Shown here piece by piece: positions 15,116 to 17,805 of a DNA stretch of 17,805 nt (its first letter is position 1; each line of letters begins with the position of its first letter). The stretch is from positions 1 to 17,805 of the forward strand of contig JAUCCO010000067.1 of NCBI GenBank assembly GCA_034676125.1, in the 5' to 3' direction. Below the pieces are notes generated by a model. That model saw only the letters and a program-made list of their open reading frames with translations, ran no database searches and was not told the origin of the DNA. A program made the translations under genes and the position numbers. The stretch comes from UBA6183 sp034676125 (GTDB lineage Bacteria > Bacteroidota > Bacteroidia > UKL13-3).

Positions 15116-15145
15116 CAAAAATAGGCACTTTATCTATCTTTCAAA
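15116..15145 (-). promoter_or_regulatory. Promoter of pdhB (TTTG-18 bp-TATTTTTG)
   Basis: On the minus strand TTTG (15142-15145) is followed by 18 bases and TATTTTTG (15116-15123). Both boxes match the Bacteroidota consensus, with the same spacing as the tRNA-Cys promoter. The predicted leader is about 14 nt. Confidence 0.75.
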
Positions 15146-15246
15146 ACTTAAACAGATTATACCTAAATAGAATGCAATAGTTTTATTTATTAGTGTTGTA
15201 TGTGTTTAAATATCAAACAAAAAGCAAGTAAATAATTATTTAAAAA

Positions 15247-15924
15247 TTAAGCGATATTAATTAATAATTTAACTTCAACTTGATTATCGTTTAAATCCAT
15301 AGTAAATTTTATGTTTAATATGCTGCATAACATTTTAACTGTCCACAATCCAGGGTTATCAGGCATGGTGTTAAATACAGTTACCTCCTCATTTTTAACA
15401 AACGTGGTAGTTTCATCCGAAGGTTTTTCAGCATACACATTTGTTATGCTTAGTACTAATACATTAGGATTGGTTTGGTGTGTTGTACTAATTTGAACAT
15501 AACCTGCAATTGGTGTAAACTCGATAACATTTAACAATAAGTTTTTAATAATGCCCTGCAATATCATACGATCGGTTTTTACAAATGCAGTATCGCTTAT
15601 TTCTAGCATTAAATCTAAATGCTGTTTTTGTATCTCATTGTTAAAGTAGTTTAGCTCATCTTTTATTAAATCTGTCAAATCAAATTTTTGATCAACAGCA
15701 GTAATATTATTTGTGTAAAACTTAAGCCACCAAGCTAAGTTTTCGCTTCGCAATAAAGCTTTCTTAGATTGTTGATGAACAATGTGTATATAGTTTATTT
15801 TATCTTCATCACTTAGTTTCTCAAAGTGATTGGCTAATAAATCAGAAAACCCTATAATACCATTAAATGGATTACGAACGTGGTGCGTTAATCTTGATAG
15901 TAATTGTTTGTCAACAGCTGCCAT
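15247..15924 (-). CDS. Sensorless histidine-kinase-like protein with degenerate ATP-binding region
   Basis: The 225-residue protein has no sensor or membrane domain. It opens directly with a HisKA dimerisation helix, LTHHVRNPFNGIIGFSDLL. By alignment to the usual HELRNP pattern, His14 is the likely phosphoacceptor, and His15 replaces the usual Glu. An HATPase-like domain follows. The N-box is recognisable (NLLLNVIEFTP, Asn128 and Asn132), but the DxGxG G1 box is missing (ITNVYAEK at about 160-167) and the G2 box is altered (GLWTVKML rather than GLGL). ATP use is therefore doubtful, and it may be a phosphotransfer or phosphatase protein. It starts 8 bases after the LytTR regulator gene and is surely co-transcribed with it, so the regulator is its obvious partner. 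A weakly conserved but active kinase remains possible. Confidence 0.82.
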   Translation of the reverse strand: MAAVDKQLLSRLTHHVRNPFNGIIGFSDLLANHFEKLSDEDKINYIHIVHQQSKKALLRSENLAWWLKFYTNNITAVDQKFDLTDLIKDELNYFNNEIQKQHLDLMLEISDTAFVKTDRMILQGIIKNLLLNVIEFTPIAGYVQISTTHQTNPNVLVLSITNVYAEKPSDETTTFVKNEEVTVFNTMPDNPGLWTVKMLCSILNIKFTMDLNDNQVEVKLLINIA

Positions 15925-15932
15925 TATTGGAG

Positions 15933-16703
15933 TTAAAGCGTTGAGGTTAGCTTAAATTTATTTTTAATTACCGAAAAGTAATTTCTACTTACTTCAAAAG
16001 GTTGGTCAACTCCTTTTAAAAATAACATGCCTGTATCGTATGTTCCTTTTTCTATTTTTAAAACATTGTGTAAGTTAACAATGGTAGATCTATGCACCCT
16101 GAAAAAATCATCTTGTGGCAACTTATCTTGCCATAATTTAATTAAACCATAGGTAGTAAATGAAGTGCCATCATTTAATGATACAAAGGTGTAATTTCCT
16201 TTAGCTTCAATATAGTTAATGTCTTTAATTTTAATGAATTTCATTTCGTTATCAATGTTCATTAAAACCATGTTGTCTATACCAAACTTTGAAGAGTTTT
16301 TAGTAGGTTTTTCCTCTAAATTTTCCTCCTCCTCAGCATCTTCAAATACGTCTAGCCTACTTAATGCTTTTTTAAGCCTATCAAAGCTAATGGGTTTTAC
16401 TATATAATCAATGGTATTAAATTCAAATGCTTTAACGGCAAAATCTGGAAATGCCGTAATAAATAACACCTTGGTTTTAGCACTTACAAATTTGATTAAA
16501 TCGAGCCCATTGGCACCTTTTAAATCAATATCCATAAAAACCAAATCAACCTTTGGTGTGTTTTTGATTAAATGTTCAGCATCTTTAATGTTTGATGCCT
16601 CGCCTAAAATATTAATGTAAGAGAAGTCTTTTAAAAACTCTTTTAAAAGTGCAACTGATGATGAGTCATCTTCTATTATTAATGCATTAATCGCGTTTTC
16701 CAT
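15933..16703 (-). CDS. LytTR-family response regulator
   Basis: The 256-residue regulator has a receiver domain (about 5-120) with the acidic pocket Glu11-Asp12-Asp13, phosphoacceptor Asp58 in FMDID, Thr83 and Lys103 (VKPIS). An acidic linker rich in Glu follows (about 115-130), then a LytTR DNA-binding domain (about 145-250) with IEAKGNYTFV and FFRVHRSTIVNL. It should bind paired direct repeats at target promoters when phosphorylated. It is the first gene of a two-gene unit with the kinase-like protein, so the pair is a small two-component system whose input is unknown. The targets cannot be read from this window. Confidence 0.95.
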   Translation of the reverse strand: MENAINALIIEDDSSSVALLKEFLKDFSYINILGEASNIKDAEHLIKNTPKVDLVFMDIDLKGANGLDLIKFVSAKTKVLFITAFPDFAVKAFEFNTIDYIVKPISFDRLKKALSRLDVFEDAEEEENLEEKPTKNSSKFGIDNMVLMNIDNEMKFIKIKDINYIEAKGNYTFVSLNDGTSFTTYGLIKLWQDKLPQDDFFRVHRSTIVNLHNVLKIEKGTYDTGMLFLKGVDQPFEVSRNYFSVIKNKFKLTSTL

Positions 16704-16816
16704 CTACTTGTTTTATATTCCGTGAATTAAACGATATTTATCTTATTATCAAAACAAATCATTTTATTAGAATAAAACAAACTGATATTAATTATCCAGA
16801 AGATGCTGTAAAACCT

Positions 16817-16824
16817 TAGTTTTG
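16817..16824 (+). promoter_or_regulatory. Candidate -7 box of the methyltransferase gene
   Basis: TAGTTTTG matches TAnnTTTG 17 bases before the ATG, giving a leader of about 15 nt. No -33 TTTG is seen at the proper distance. AGG directly precedes the ATG and may help to set the start. Confidence 0.45.
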
Positions 16825-16841
16825 TCAAAAATAAAGATAGG

Positions 16842-17717
16842 ATGAATTTGTTTACTGCTAACCATTGGAAAGATTACGAACTACTAGATTGTGGTGATTT
16901 AGAGAAACTTGAAAGATTTGGAAATGTTGTTTTACGCAGGCCAGAGCCTCAGGCATTATGGAAAAAACAATATACAGAACAAGAATGGAATAAACTTGCG
17001 GATGTGAAATTTATTCAAAAAGGCAGCCATGCAGGAGAGTGGAAAAAAAATAGCAACGTAAATGATAAGTGGAGAATTAGCTATAACCACGAAAACCTGG
17101 CTATAAAATTCAATCTTTCGTTAACCTCTTTTAAGCATGTTGGTATTTTTCCGGAGCAAGCTTTAAATTGGGATTATATATTTAATAGTGTTAAAAGCCT
17201 TGATGTAGAACAACCCAAAGTGCTTAATTTATTTGCATACACAGGTGGTGCATCGCTTGCTGCAAAAGCTGCCGGTGCAGATGTAACGCATGTGGATAGT
17301 ATTAAACAAGTAATAAATTGGAGCAGAGAAAACATGGAATCATCTGGACTAAATGATATTAGATGGGTGGTTGAGGATGCTTTAAAATTTGTGAAACGTG
17401 AAGTAAAAAGAGGAAAAAAGTATAACGGTGTTATTTTAGATCCTCCTGCATACGGTATTGGCGCAAATGGCGAACGCTGGAAGTTAGAGGACTCTATCAA
17501 TGAAATTTTAAGTGATATTTCGCACTTATTGGATGAGAAACATTTTTTAATTCTAAATGTGTATTCGCTGGGGTTAAGTCCGCTAATTTTAGAAAACTTA
17601 ATAGCAACTAATTTTATTGAACCCCAAAATTTAGAATTAGGCGAAGTATATTTAAATGCCCAAAGTGGAATTAAACTTCCACTTGGTATTTTAGCTCGAT
17701 TTAACAATATTATGTAA
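16842..17717 (+). CDS. Class I SAM-dependent methyltransferase, RlmI-like group
   Basis: The 291-residue protein resembles the COG1092 group of RNA cytosine-C5 methyltransferases that includes RlmI. The SAM-binding motif I is VLNLFAYTGGASLAAKAAGA (about 127-146), followed by the acidic VDSIKQV at the end of strand 2. Motif IV is ILDPPAYG (DPP at 200-202). The N-terminal part has RRPEPQALW and HVGIFPEQALNWDY, typical of a short subgroup that lacks the PUA domain of true RlmI (about 390-400 residues). Modification of rRNA is likely, but the exact base is unknown, and a protein or small-molecule substrate cannot be excluded. It is monocistronic with a near-perfect terminator. Confidence 0.85.
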   Translation: MNLFTANHWKDYELLDCGDLEKLERFGNVVLRRPEPQALWKKQYTEQEWNKLADVKFIQKGSHAGEWKKNSNVNDKWRISYNHENLAIKFNLSLTSFKHVGIFPEQALNWDYIFNSVKSLDVEQPKVLNLFAYTGGASLAAKAAGADVTHVDSIKQVINWSRENMESSGLNDIRWVVEDALKFVKREVKRGKKYNGVILDPPAYGIGANGERWKLEDSINEILSDISHLLDEKHFLILNVYSLGLSPLILENLIATNFIEPQNLELGEVYLNAQSGIKLPLGILARFNNIM

Positions 17718-17721
17718 GCAT

Positions 17722-17758
17722 AAAAAAGCCCGAATAAATTTTTTATTCGGGCTTTTTT
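17722..17758 (+). terminator. Terminator of the methyltransferase gene
   Basis: A perfect 17-bp stem (AAAAAAGCCCGAATAAA with its complement) closes a 3-base loop (17739-17741) and ends in six Ts. It starts five bases after the stop codon. The last 47 bases of the window hold nothing recognisable. Confidence 0.93.
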
Positions 17759-17805
17759 AGTAAATCGTTTTAGATATAAATTACAACTACATTTTGTATT
17801 TTTTC

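Overview
The window looks like ordinary chromosome from an AT-rich member of the Bacteroidota, probably an aerobic or facultatively aerobic environmental lineage. The evidence is the protein families (YidC beginning MDRNS, a standalone HsdR-N nuclease beside holA, a DUF4920-type lipoprotein, a LytTR regulator), the lack of consistent Shine-Dalgarno sequences, and repeated matches to the Bacteroidota promoter (-7 TAnnTTTG, -33 TTTG). Two promoters, for tRNA-Cys and pdhB, carry both boxes with an 18-bp spacer. There is no phage, transposase, CRISPR array or plasmid function.

Layout. 1-4700: pyrG (CTP synthase) and yidC (membrane insertase) lie on the plus strand, with miaE (tRNA hydroxylase) between them on the minus strand beside a duplicated 63-bp intergenic repeat. 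4700-7220: a repeat-like AT-rich spacer, a UbiA-like membrane protein and an exported beta-rich protein whose start codons overlap head to head, then an AIM24/TIGR00266 protein. 7313-8789: a small PD-(D/E)XK nuclease-fold protein divergent from holA. 9106-10704: an APC amino acid permease, followed by GCTGTG-rich degenerate repeats. 10960-12609: a minus-strand pair of an FAD-dependent oxidoreductase and a small exported protein. 12833-12906: tRNA-Cys(GCA) with a clear promoter and terminator. 13040-14048: two lipoproteins one base apart, a DUF4920-type protein and a monoheme c-type cytochrome with a C-terminal CxxCH. 14122-15099: pdhB. 15247-16703: a LytTR response regulator followed by a small sensorless histidine-kinase-like protein with a degenerate ATP-binding region. 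16842-17717: a class I SAM methyltransferase of the RlmI-like group.

Most genes are single transcription units closed by hairpin terminators, several placed between convergent genes. The likely co-transcribed pairs are the oxidoreductase with its exported protein, the two lipoproteins, and the regulator with the kinase-like protein. The most interesting items are the DUF4920/cytochrome lipoprotein pair, the kinase-like protein that may be a phosphotransfer protein, the nuclease-holA pairing, and the overlapping divergent start codons. I found no clear sign of a large undescribed system; the novelty here is at the level of individual genes and gene pairs.
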